A stretch of 5,754 nucleotides of DNA from Bacteroidota bacterium (lineage in GTDB: Bacteria; Bacteroidota; Bacteroidia; B-17B0; Aurantibacillaceae), in contig JADJFB010000040.1 in the NCBI GenBank assembly GCA_016708845.1, positions 1 through 5,754 of the forward strand. The letters run 5' to 3'. The notes below the pieces were generated by a model. It did not search any database and was not told the origin of the DNA. It was given only the letters and a program-made list of their open reading frames with translations. This document shows, one piece after another, positions 1-5,754 of the stretch. A program made the translations under genes and the position numbers. Each line of letters opens with the position of its first letter. Position 1 is the stretch's first letter.

Positions 1-360
1 AATTAATCTTTTTGTTGATTTAGGTGGTGCATTTGTTTCTTCATCTGCTTATGGACAACAATACTCTGCAATGGAAGCATTATTGAAAAAATTAGCAAAA
101 GACCAAGCTCTTGTTGCCGTTGAAGATCAAATTAAATCTGAAGAAAAAGTATTAAAACACTAAGCAGCGATTTAAAAGATTTAACAAAAGATAAAGCTGA
201 TTACATCAAAGATATAGAAAAAGCAAAGAAATTAATTCAGGACAAAGAAGCAGCCATTCAAAAAAACGATGCTGATCAATCTGCTAAACAACAACAAATC
301 TCTATCCAACAACAAATCATTGAAACTATTAAAACAAAGCGTTCATCGTTGAACTATTAA
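1..360 (+). CDS. C-terminal part of an uncharacterised coiled-coil protein (5' end outside window, one frameshift)
   Basis: Only the last 120 or so residues are present; the gene enters from the left edge. The visible part starts with a short ordered stretch (INLFVDLGGAFVSSSAYGQQ) and then becomes a Lys/Glu/Gln-rich helix that looks like one continuous coiled coil, ending in KTKRSSLNY and a TAA at 358-360. The opening frame hits TAA at 161-163, but the same helical composition continues at once in another frame (LSSDLKDLTKDKADYIKD), so a base has been lost or gained in the A-rich run near 152-160. The reading frame of the second half is otherwise open. I have a vague memory of similar Bacteroidota proteins of unknown role, but no name. 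The tail suggests a structural or scaffold-like coiled coil; no catalytic motif is visible. It is followed 22 bp later by a strong terminator, so it is the last gene of its transcript. Confidence 0.7.
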
Positions 361-382
361 AAATATTTTGTATTTTTGTACC

Positions 383-412
383 ACAGTTTGCATGAAAATG
401 CAAACTGTTTTT
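383..412 (+). terminator. Rho-independent terminator after the first coiled-coil gene
   Basis: An 11-bp perfect inverted repeat, ACAGTTTGCAT at 383-393 and ATGCAAACTGT at 398-408, encloses a GAAA loop (394-397). It is followed by T residues (408-412) and then ATTTAAA. This is the textbook shape of an intrinsic terminator, placed 22 bp after the stop at 358-360. The GNRA-type loop should stabilise the RNA hairpin further. The reverse strand lacks an equally good T run after the stem, so it is assigned to the plus strand. Confidence 0.88.
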
Positions 413-456
413 ATTTAAACTATTTATTCATTTTTTTAAATTGATAAATAAGAAAT

Positions 457-486
457 TTGACAAACATTTTTCTTATTACTTATAAC
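457..486 (+). promoter_or_regulatory. Candidate sigma70-like promoter upstream of the long coiled-coil gene
   Basis: TTGACA at 457-462 is followed after 18 bp by TATAAC at 481-486, within a very AT-rich 361-504 intergenic stretch and 19 bp before the ATG at 505. Bacteroidota primary promoters normally use a TAnnTTTG -7 box instead, and none is properly placed here, so the match may be chance in AT-rich DNA. The preceding terminator does require that this gene has its own promoter somewhere in 413-504. The candidate -10 lies inside the heptamer repeat. Confidence 0.3.
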
Positions 487-506
487 TTACTACTTACGAC
501 TACTAT
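472..506 (+). repeat. Five tandem imperfect 7-bp repeats (CTTANNA) running into a start codon
   Basis: Read without gaps, the stretch divides into CTTATTA (472-478), CTTATAA (479-485), CTTACTA (486-492), CTTACGA (493-499) and a degenerate CTACTAT (500-506). Four units share CTTA followed by two variable bases and A. The fifth overlaps the first two bases of the ATG at 505-507. It occupies the place of promoter -10 and ribosome-binding sequences. Short heptameric arrays occur between genes in several bacterial groups; whether this one is functional or slipped-strand noise cannot be told from one copy. Confidence 0.6.
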
Positions 507-1943
507 GAACACACGTAGATTAGTTTTATGGGGCGAAATTAGCACCAAGTACCGCATTAATTGCAATTAATTTAGATGAAGCAACTGCTAAAATTCACAT
601 CTACGCATTTCCGCAAAGAAAATGTAACAAAAGAAGTTCAAGATAAATTATTTTTTGAATGGAAAAATGGTGGCGAATACGAATTTCCAGAATTTGCCAT
701 TCATTGGGAAGTGGATGCAAACAATGACACCGTTTTACCAGAAAATGTAAAGTTGACAGACCAGAAATTGTACTACAGTCGCAACATAAATGGAGCAAGA
801 AATTAATGAGCTCTAAGATAAAACCAACTACTAGAAGACGAAACTAAATTGTTAGAGAAAAAGCTAGCGTTGCAGAATATGATCAATCTTTATGGGACAA
901 AACTAAAGCACAATGGGAAAAAATTTCATCTTGCAGAAAAAAAATGAAATAACTTGGGAACAAACTACTATTTTAAAAGAGAAAATAAACAGCATTTTGA
1001 CGCTTTAAAGCAGTAAAAAAATTAATAACGAAAACGATGATCAAGCAAATTCTGTGTTTGTAAAACAAATTACAAAACGAATTGATGAGTTGCAAAGCAA
1101 ATTAATTTACAGATCAATGGAAATTTATTTTTGATGAATTGAAAAAGATCCAAAATGAGTTAAAAGAAGCGAACATAAAATGGAATGATAAAAGAAATTT
1201 ATACGATAGTGTGAACGCCATTTATGATGACTTAAAAAAATACAGATCTACCGAAATTATTACTAAAACTCAATCTAGAATTAGCCAATTAAAAAATATT
1301 TTAAGTGGTTTATTAGATTCAATTGAGCGCGAAAATGATAGTTTTAAAATGCAAGTTGAAAAAATGCAACATTACACACGTGGTAAAATTGCAGAAAATG
1401 AAATTAAAAAATAGGTTTAAATTATATTTTAGAAAGAATTGATGAAAAGAAAAAAAAGCAGATGGGATTAAACAAACTATTGAACAATTAAAGCTGAAAT
1501 CGAAAAAGAAAAACGCAGCAAAAAGAGCGTGAACAAGAAAAATAAATCGTGAGCAAGAAGCAATTGCAAAACAAGAAGAAGCAAAATTAAAAGCTGCTGC
1601 AAAAAAAGAAACAACAGAAAATGAAATTAATACCACTGAAAATAAAACAAAAAAGAAAGAAAGAGAAATCGAAGTTGATATTAAAATAGTTCCATCAGAT
1701 AACATAGCACCAGTTGTTGAAGTTTCAGAAAATTCTATAACGGAAGAAGTGGTTGCAATTGAAAATAATTTATCAGAAAAATCAATTGCAGAAGAAGTTA
1801 TTTTATCAGGCAAAATAGAAGTTGCAATTGCAGATGAACCAATTACAGAAAAAGTAGAAGTAGTGCAAATTACTAGCACTATTGAAACCAATACCGAAAA
1901 CGAAGTAGTTGAATTACAAGAGAACAAATCAGATGTTGTGTAA
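505..1943 (+). CDS. Long charged coiled-coil protein of unknown function (multiple frameshifts)
   Basis: Frame-corrected length is about 480 residues. The N-terminus MNTRRLVLWG, then LAPSTALIAINLDEATAKIH, then a small ordered domain (VTKEVQDKLFFEWKNGGEY, around 630-680) matches my memory of uncharacterised Bacteroidota proteins that open with this motif and continue as a long coiled coil. The middle alternates Lys/Glu/Gln helices with spaced aromatic residues (SLWDKTKAQWEKI near 890-925; ELKEANIKWNDKRNLYDSV near 1160-1215), faintly like DUF349 repeats, but I would not assign that domain. From about 1540 it is a KREQEKINREQE-type helix, then an acidic tail with repeated ITEEV, IAEEV and ITEKVEV units up to the TAA at 1941-1943. 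No signal peptide or membrane segment is seen, so it is probably cytoplasmic. I count about a dozen frame changes, for example near 535, 608, 800-830, 938, 1000-1015, 1110, 1414, 1455, 1490-1550. ATG 505 is chosen because the recognised N-terminus begins there. A chromosome- or cell-structure role is possible but unproven. Confidence 0.72.
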
Positions 1944-1954
1944 TAAATCACATA

Positions 1955-2972
1955 CTATAATACAGCTCTAAATTGCTCTAAAAAACGAATATCATTTTCA
2001 GAAAATAAGCGTAAATCTTTTATCTGATATTTCAACATCGTAATTCGCTCCACACCCATTCCAAATGCAAAACCACTGTATTTTTTTGGGTCGATATTGC
2101 AATTTTCTAATACTTTTGGATCTACCATACCACAACCTAAAATTTCAACCCAACCCGTTTGTTTGCACACATTACAACCATTGCCTCCACAAATAAAACA
2201 AGTAACATCAACTTCTGCACTTGGCTCTGTAAATGGGAAATAAGAAGGACGTAATTTTATTTTAATATCTTACCCAAACATTTCTTTACAAAAAATCTAA
2301 TGTTTGTAATAAATCAGCAAACGAAATGTTTTCATCAATATATAAACCTTCTACTTGATGGAAAAACAATGAACGTGCCGGAAATGGTTTCATTTCTAAA
2401 CACTCTTCCTGGCGATAAAATGCGAATCGGTGGTTTTTGAGTTTCATTGTTCTTACTTGAACTGATGAAGTATGCGTACGTAAAACCACATCTGGATTTA
2501 TATTAACAAAAAAGTATCTTGCATATCGCGTGCAGGATGATCTTCAGGCATATTTAATGCTGTAAAATTATGCCAATCATCTTCAATTTCTCTATCTTCT
2601 TGTACTGCAAATCCAAGCCGATTAAATATTTCTATTATTCTATTTCTAATTAATCTGAGGGATGCCTCGCACCTAACGTAATCACATCACCAGGCAACGA
2701 TAAATCATGAGTTGCTGTTGCTGCTTGTTCGGCTGTATTATCAATATTTTCTTTACTTGTTGCGTTTTCTTCTGCAGAAATTTTAACTGCATTTACTACT
2801 TGACCAAATTCTTTTTTTCGTTCATTCGCTACATTTTTAATTTCGCTAAAAATATCTTTAAGTATATTTTTGATCCTAAAAATCGAATTCTAAATTTTTC
2901 AGTTTCTTCAGCATTATTTAAAACAGCATCGTTTACTTCTTTGCAACATATTTATTTTATCAAAATATCCAT
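1955..2972 (-). CDS. pheS: Phenylalanyl-tRNA synthetase alpha subunit PheS (multiple frameshifts)
   Basis: PheS attaches phenylalanine to tRNA-Phe as the catalytic chain of the cytosolic alpha2-beta2 enzyme (EC 6.1.1.20). Frame-corrected length is about 339 residues, normal for the family. In order: an N-terminal helical region typical of the tRNA-binding coiled coil (EVNDAVLNNAEETEKFRIRF, then EFGQVVNAV); class II motif 1 region with GARHPS at 2656-2673; DDWHNFTALNMPEDHPARDM; VVLRTHTSSVQVRT; motif 2, where frame correction gives PGRVFRNE near 2390-2410; FFHQVEGLYIDENISFADL; a CxxC-x4-CxxC cluster (CFICGGNGCNVC, 2165-2200); TGWVEILGCGMVDP; and motif 3 GFAFGMGVERITMLKY. It ends FRAVL with the stop at 1955-1957. 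ATG 2970-2972 gives MDI followed, after one-base corrections, by DKINMLQEV, the expected family start; ATG 2947-2949 is an alternative. Shifts lie near 2940-2960, 2875, 2765, 2655, 2510, 2430, 2400, 2370 and 2260-2290. The beta-subunit gene is not in the window. Confidence 0.96.
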
Positions 2973-2980
2973 GAATCAAA

Positions 2981-3016
2981 ATTATAAAAAAAGAGACACT
3001 TTATGGAGTCTCTTTT
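2981..3016 (-). terminator. Intrinsic terminator of the PhoD gene, abutting pheS
   Basis: A 9-bp perfect stem (AAAAGAGAC at 2989-2997, GTCTCTTTT at 3008-3016) encloses a 10-base loop. On the minus strand the stem is followed by seven T and then ATAATTTTG, a good U-tract, and it lies 28 bp past the PhoD stop at 3044-3046. The A-rich flank on the other side makes plus-strand activity weaker, and no plus-strand gene ends here. Its end is only about 10 bp before the pheS ATG, so it also sits in what would be the pheS leader. Confidence 0.8.
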
Positions 3017-3043
3017 GTAATGTAATAATAATTTAATTAGATT

Positions 3044-4122
3044 TTAGAATTGCAATTCATCTAATGAAACTGTATGCGTTAACAATGGTCTTAAATCCAA
3101 AGCATTTCCATAAATTTCAAATTTTAATTTTACTGGTGTTGCATTCCAGTCAATATTAATTAAACCAATATTATTTTTCTCTACTGCTTTTCCGATTCGA
3201 TATGGTTCATTGATTTCATACGCTCCTGGACCACCGTGTAATACCACTAGAGGTAAAATCGTAAATTGGATACAAACCTGGATGTTTACTTTTGTAAACT
3301 CAGCGTAATGTACATCACCGCTTAAAAAGAATACACCATTTGCTTGTGTTGTTTTTAATAGACTTATCATTTTGCGTTTTTCAGCTGGTACTGATTCCCA
3401 ATTTTCACCACCAGTATATCCAGTATTAAATTGTAAAGATGACATAATGATTCTTACTTTCGCTGGTTTTCTTAATTCCGACTCTAACCATGTCCATTGT
3501 TCAGCACCTAGTATTGTTGCTGAAGGATCTGTTAATGAATCATATGCAGTTAATGCTGCAATTGGACCTTCTTGTTTATATTTAGTATGATTCCATCTTA
3601 AATCCAATAATATAATTTGTACTTTATGTGCTTCATCGCCATATGAATAAGAACCATATATTCCACCATCTGGTCTGTTGTGACGTGGATCGTCTTCGGC
3701 AATTTCCCAAAATTTAAAATGCTTTTAGCTATTCCTTTACTGGATTACTAGAAGTTCCATCATTTTGTCAATGTCATGGTCATCCCAAGTAGACAAGATT
3801 GGAATCCTTTTTAAGATTTCCACCAAGATGGTGTTGCAAAAAACAATTCGTGGTATGCAGCATTAATTAGTGTAGAATCACCAGTTAAAACAGCAAATAA
3901 ATCGGTATAAACATTATCACCACCTGCAATATATAATTGAGGATTTAGTTCGAGCATTCTGTCATAAATCGGAACTGATTTTAATGTTTGATAAGCGCAA
4001 GCGCAAAACGCAATTTTGGTTAATACAGTATAACTATCTAAAACTGGTCGACCTTTATCCTCATCTTTTTTACAGCTTAATACAACTGAAAGAACAATAA
4101 AAACTACAAGACACTTTTTCAT
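3044..4122 (-). CDS. PhoD-family phosphodiesterase / alkaline phosphatase lipoprotein (multiple frameshifts)
   Basis: This is a calcineurin-like metallophosphoesterase of the PhoD family, which hydrolyses phosphate mono- and diesters outside the cytoplasm. The start at 4120-4122 gives MKKCLVVFIVLSVVLSCKKD, a short signal peptide with lipobox VLSC, so a membrane-anchored lipoprotein; an in-frame upstream ATG at 4149 would only add nine residues before the signal. Metal-site motifs in order: IAFCACAYQ (usually FGSCA), GGDNVYTD (GDN at 3913-3921), TWDDHDID (WDDHD at 3773-3787), then IYGSYSYGDEAHKVQIILLD, LGAEQWTWLE, VRIIMSSLQFN, and SGDVHYAEF (3305-3322). After that the raw frame is wrong for about 50 bases; the shifted frame at 3237-3287 reads HPGLYPIYDFTSSGIT, a PhoD hallmark, before NEPYRIGKAVEKNNIGLINI. 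It ends SLDELQF at 3044. About 360 residues corrected. Shifts near 3812, 3764, 3715-3733 (two), 3285 and 3225. A single-gene unit with its own terminator. Substrate is unknown. Confidence 0.93.
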
Positions 4123-4228
4123 TATGTTTATATTTGTGGATGAATACAATTATTTATGACAAAATTAAGTATAAAATGTGAAATTTGAATGAAATTTATA
4201 AAGAATTAAGTATCTTTTAACTAATAAA
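4123..4228. promoter_or_regulatory. Divergent intergenic region between the PhoD and Nudix genes
   Basis: These 106 bp separate the two divergent start codons and must carry both promoters unless a terminator is missing. Two matches to the Bacteroidota -7 box TAnnTTTG are present: TATATTTG on the plus strand at 4129-4136, about 93 bp before the Nudix ATG, and TAATTTTG on the minus strand at 4167-4160, about 38 bp before the PhoD ATG. Neither has a clear TTTG -33 partner at the usual spacing, so both are weak in such AT-rich DNA. No Shine-Dalgarno sequence is seen before either start, which is common in this phylum. No operator-like palindrome stands out. Confidence 0.35.
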
Positions 4229-4864
4229 ATGCATCCAGAATTTATACATAAATTAAAGATTGAATTTAACAAACCACTTCCTGGTGTTTTAGCTCAAAAC
4301 AAACTAAAGCCCTATTTAAAAATAAATAAAAACCTACCATCACCACCACCTATTTTACCAAAACTAAGTGCTGTTATGGCGTTGATATATCCTATAAAAA
4401 AAGAGCCACATTTACTGTTGATTGAAAGAACAACTTATGATGGCGTACACAGTGGACAGCTTGGTTTTCCTGGTGGTAAAATTGAAAAAAACGGATACCA
4501 ATAGTTTGTTTGCTGCTTTACGTGAAACAACAGAAGAAGTTGGTATTATTCATGATGAGATAGAGGTGATAGGCCAGCTATCTGAAGTATATGTTTTACA
4601 AGTAATTTTTAGTGTATCCATATGTTGGAATAATGAAAAAGAGACCTGATTTTTTTTTATTAGATGAAAAAGAAGAGCTGCAATTTTAGAAATCCCAATA
4701 AAAAAACATTTTATAATAATGCAATTTTAAAAGAAAACCTATAAAAAGTAATTTGGGTTTACACTTATGGCACCTTACTACGATATAGATGGCAAAGTAT
4801 TATGGGGCGCAACTGCCATGATGATGAGCTTACACACGTTGTAAAAGAAACTGGTTATTATTAA
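4229..4864 (+). CDS. Nudix hydrolase, CoA pyrophosphatase type (NudL-like; multiple frameshifts)
   Basis: Frame-corrected length is about 211 residues, as expected for the NudL/CoAse (UPF0035) branch of Nudix enzymes, which split CoA and its derivatives into 4'-phosphopantetheine compounds and 3',5'-ADP in the cytoplasm. The sequence opens MHPEFIHKLKIEFNKPLPG and has LSAVMALIYP, then the CoAse-specific signature LLLIERTTYDGVHSGQLGFP directly before the Nudix box. The box begins GGKIEKN at 4471; after one base is corrected near 4485-4494 it continues DTNSLFAALRETTEEVGI to 4547, so REttEEvG metal ligands are intact. Frame-corrected downstream blocks are IGQLSEVYV, SNFLVYPYVGIMKKRPDFFL, AAILEIPIKK, FYNNAILKENL and VPYYDIDGKVLWGATAMMMS, all family-like, ending ELTHVVKETGYY with TAA at 4862-4864. 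Further shifts near 4600, 4608, 4678, 4703, 4740, 4774 and 4828. ATG 4229 is the first start and gives the expected N-terminus. Confidence 0.92.
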
Positions 4865-5754
4865 TTCATTTGAACATTTGGCGTGTTGATTTTTAACGGA
4901 ATGTTTTTTTTTTTTCGTTTTCAGATGCTGATGTGTCAATTTTCTTTTTTATTTTCGAATGAGAATAATATAAGAAAGTAAGCAACACTGCTAAAATTAA
5001 CTCTAACGACATTAATAGAAAATTACCCAAGTTTTGTAAAAAAATAAGTTAGTATAATGAAGGCAATATTTATAACAATTAAAATGAAAGTAGATTGAAC
5101 ATACGAAAATCCAACGTCTAATAATTTATGATGTATGTGATTTCTATCTGCTGCAAATGGGGATTTTCCTTTTATTATTCGCATGTCATAAACACTCTAA
5201 AGGTATCATAAATAGGTATAATTAAAACTGCAATTGCCATGGCTGGCGATGTTACAAATATCCATACCCATACTTTTACCACTTTGTAAAACAATTTCAT
5301 TTTTTTCAATAAATTGAATAGCTAAAACCGGCTGCTAATAATCCAATTGATAAACTACCAGAATCACCCATAAAAATTTTTGCAGGTGTAATGTTATAAC
5401 GCAAAAAAGCAAGCACAGCACCACTCATAGCAGCAGCTAAAATGGCATAATCATTAAAACCGTATATATAAAACCATGCGCCAAATGAAAGAGAAATTAC
5501 TACACCAACACTACCTGCCAACAAATTAATTCCATCTATTAAATTGAATGCATTAATTATAAAAATTATGATTATGATAGAAAGTATAACACTAAAAAGT
5601 ATCACTTATAAGACATGCCGAATAAACCATATAAACTTGTTATTCTAATTCCACCTAGAATTACAATAATGGATGCCCGCAAAAAATTTGTCCTACCCTC
5701 TAAATTTCTTGGTTGCTACTAACGCTACAATATCATCTTTAGCACCCAACATAA
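4861..5754 (-). CDS. WecA/TagO-like polyprenyl-phosphate sugar-1-phosphate transferase (5' end outside window, multiple frameshifts)
   Basis: This inner-membrane enzyme moves a sugar-1-phosphate, commonly GlcNAc-1-P, from a UDP-sugar to undecaprenyl phosphate, starting an envelope glycan. Visible in order: GAKDDIVALVATKKF with the Mg-binding DD pair (5732-5740); ASIIVILGGIRITSLYGLFG; NAFNLIDGINLLAGS (DGIN at 5525-5536); AKIFMGDSGSLSIGLLAA (GDSGS at 5354-5368); IPIYDTFRVF; and RIIKGKSPFAADRNHIHH with the WecA-type HIHH (5128-5139). At least seven hydrophobic segments alternate with these loops, ending in a charged tail. The HIHH form and the IRITSLYGLFG segment favour WecA/TagO over MraY. The DGIDGL consensus reads DGINLL here. 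Frame changes lie near 5695, 5605, 5328, 5275 and 5188. Stop is taken as TAA at 4863-4861, but a 12-A run in the coding strand (4904-4915) makes the last 15 codons and the stop uncertain. The N-terminal segments lie beyond 5754. Confidence 0.92.

Noticed and set aside
601..798. A 65-codon minus-strand frame rich in Leu, His and Cys
   Set aside because: Antisense to the ordered N-terminal domain of the long coiled-coil protein, with no start signals or family resemblance.
1..1943. The two coiled-coil genes as a novel two-component filament or defence system
   Set aside because: A strong terminator separates them, no enzymatic or effector motif accompanies them, and the second resembles uncharacterised but apparently widespread Bacteroidota proteins.
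1319..1951. A 210-codon open frame on the minus strand opposite the coiled-coil gene
   Set aside because: It is antisense to a Lys/Glu/Ile-rich gene, and its Ser/Phe/Thr-rich composition is what the complement of such codons produces. It has no recognisable domain, and it stays open only because TAA stops are rare opposite this codon mix.
1965..1982. Direct repeat GCTCTAAA (1965-1972 and 1975-1982) between convergent genes as a possible att or uptake site
   Set aside because: It lies within the last codons of pheS (LEQFRAVL) and is explained by coding for similar residues; no mobile genes are nearby.
2707..3036. A 109-codon plus-strand frame rich in Cys and Phe, resembling a membrane peptide
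   Set aside because: It is antisense to the N-terminal half of pheS and runs through the PhoD terminator. The Cys/Phe content reflects complementary GCA and AAA codons.
3372..3590. A 72-codon plus-strand frame
   Set aside because: It is a shadow of the PhoD gene; the opposite strand encodes recognisable family sequence.
4229..4649. Two overlapping frames in the Nudix gene as an example of programmed frameshifting
   Set aside because: The shift lies in an A7 run, which can support slippage, but at least six further shifts occur in the same gene at other places, so sequencing error explains it more simply.
4904..4915. T12 run as a terminator or phase-variation tract
   Set aside because: It falls inside the Lys-rich tail of the WecA-like gene, has no stem beside it, and its exact length is unreliable in this sequence.

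Overview
The window is strongly AT-rich and looks like chromosomal DNA from a low-GC member of the Bacteroidota. Three things point there: a long coiled-coil protein opening MNTRRLVLWG of a type I know only from uncharacterised Bacteroidota proteins, a lipoprotein-type PhoD phosphatase, and A/T-rich start regions without clear Shine-Dalgarno sequences. The phylum call is inference from gene content; nothing here fixes a genus.

The dominant property of the sequence is broken reading frames. Every gene is interrupted repeatedly by one-base gains or losses, many at homopolymers, while the correct protein continues in another frame with its conserved residues intact. By hand I see roughly three dozen such shifts in about 5 kb. 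This fits uncorrected long-read errors much better than decay of five unrelated housekeeping genes, so each gene is annotated at its full, frame-corrected extent.

Layout. 1-360 (+): C-terminal end of a coiled-coil protein, followed by a perfect-stem terminator. 361-504: intergenic, with a sigma70-like promoter candidate and a five-unit, 7-bp periodic repeat that runs into the next start codon. 505-1943 (+): long charged coiled-coil protein of unknown function. 1955-2972 (-): pheS, phenylalanyl-tRNA synthetase alpha chain, meeting the previous gene tail to tail with an 11-bp gap. 2981-3016: intrinsic terminator of the next gene, lying almost on the pheS start. 3044-4122 (-): PhoD-family phosphodiesterase/alkaline phosphatase lipoprotein. 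4123-4228: divergent intergenic region. 4229-4864 (+): Nudix CoA pyrophosphatase of the NudL type. 4861-5754 (-): WecA/TagO-like polyprenyl-phosphate sugar-1-phosphate transferase, running off the right edge, with its stop overlapping that of the Nudix gene.

The genes do not form one pathway. They cover translation (pheS), phosphate-ester hydrolysis outside the cytoplasm (PhoD), CoA and nucleotide housekeeping (Nudix) and initiation of envelope glycan synthesis (WecA-like), and strand changes separate most of them into single-gene units. I found no mobile element, CRISPR array, RNA gene, toxin-antitoxin pair or defence locus, and no convincing undescribed system. The items most worth checking are the heptamer repeat, the terminator-like hairpin abutting pheS, and an Asp-to-Asn change in a catalytic motif of the WecA-like protein.
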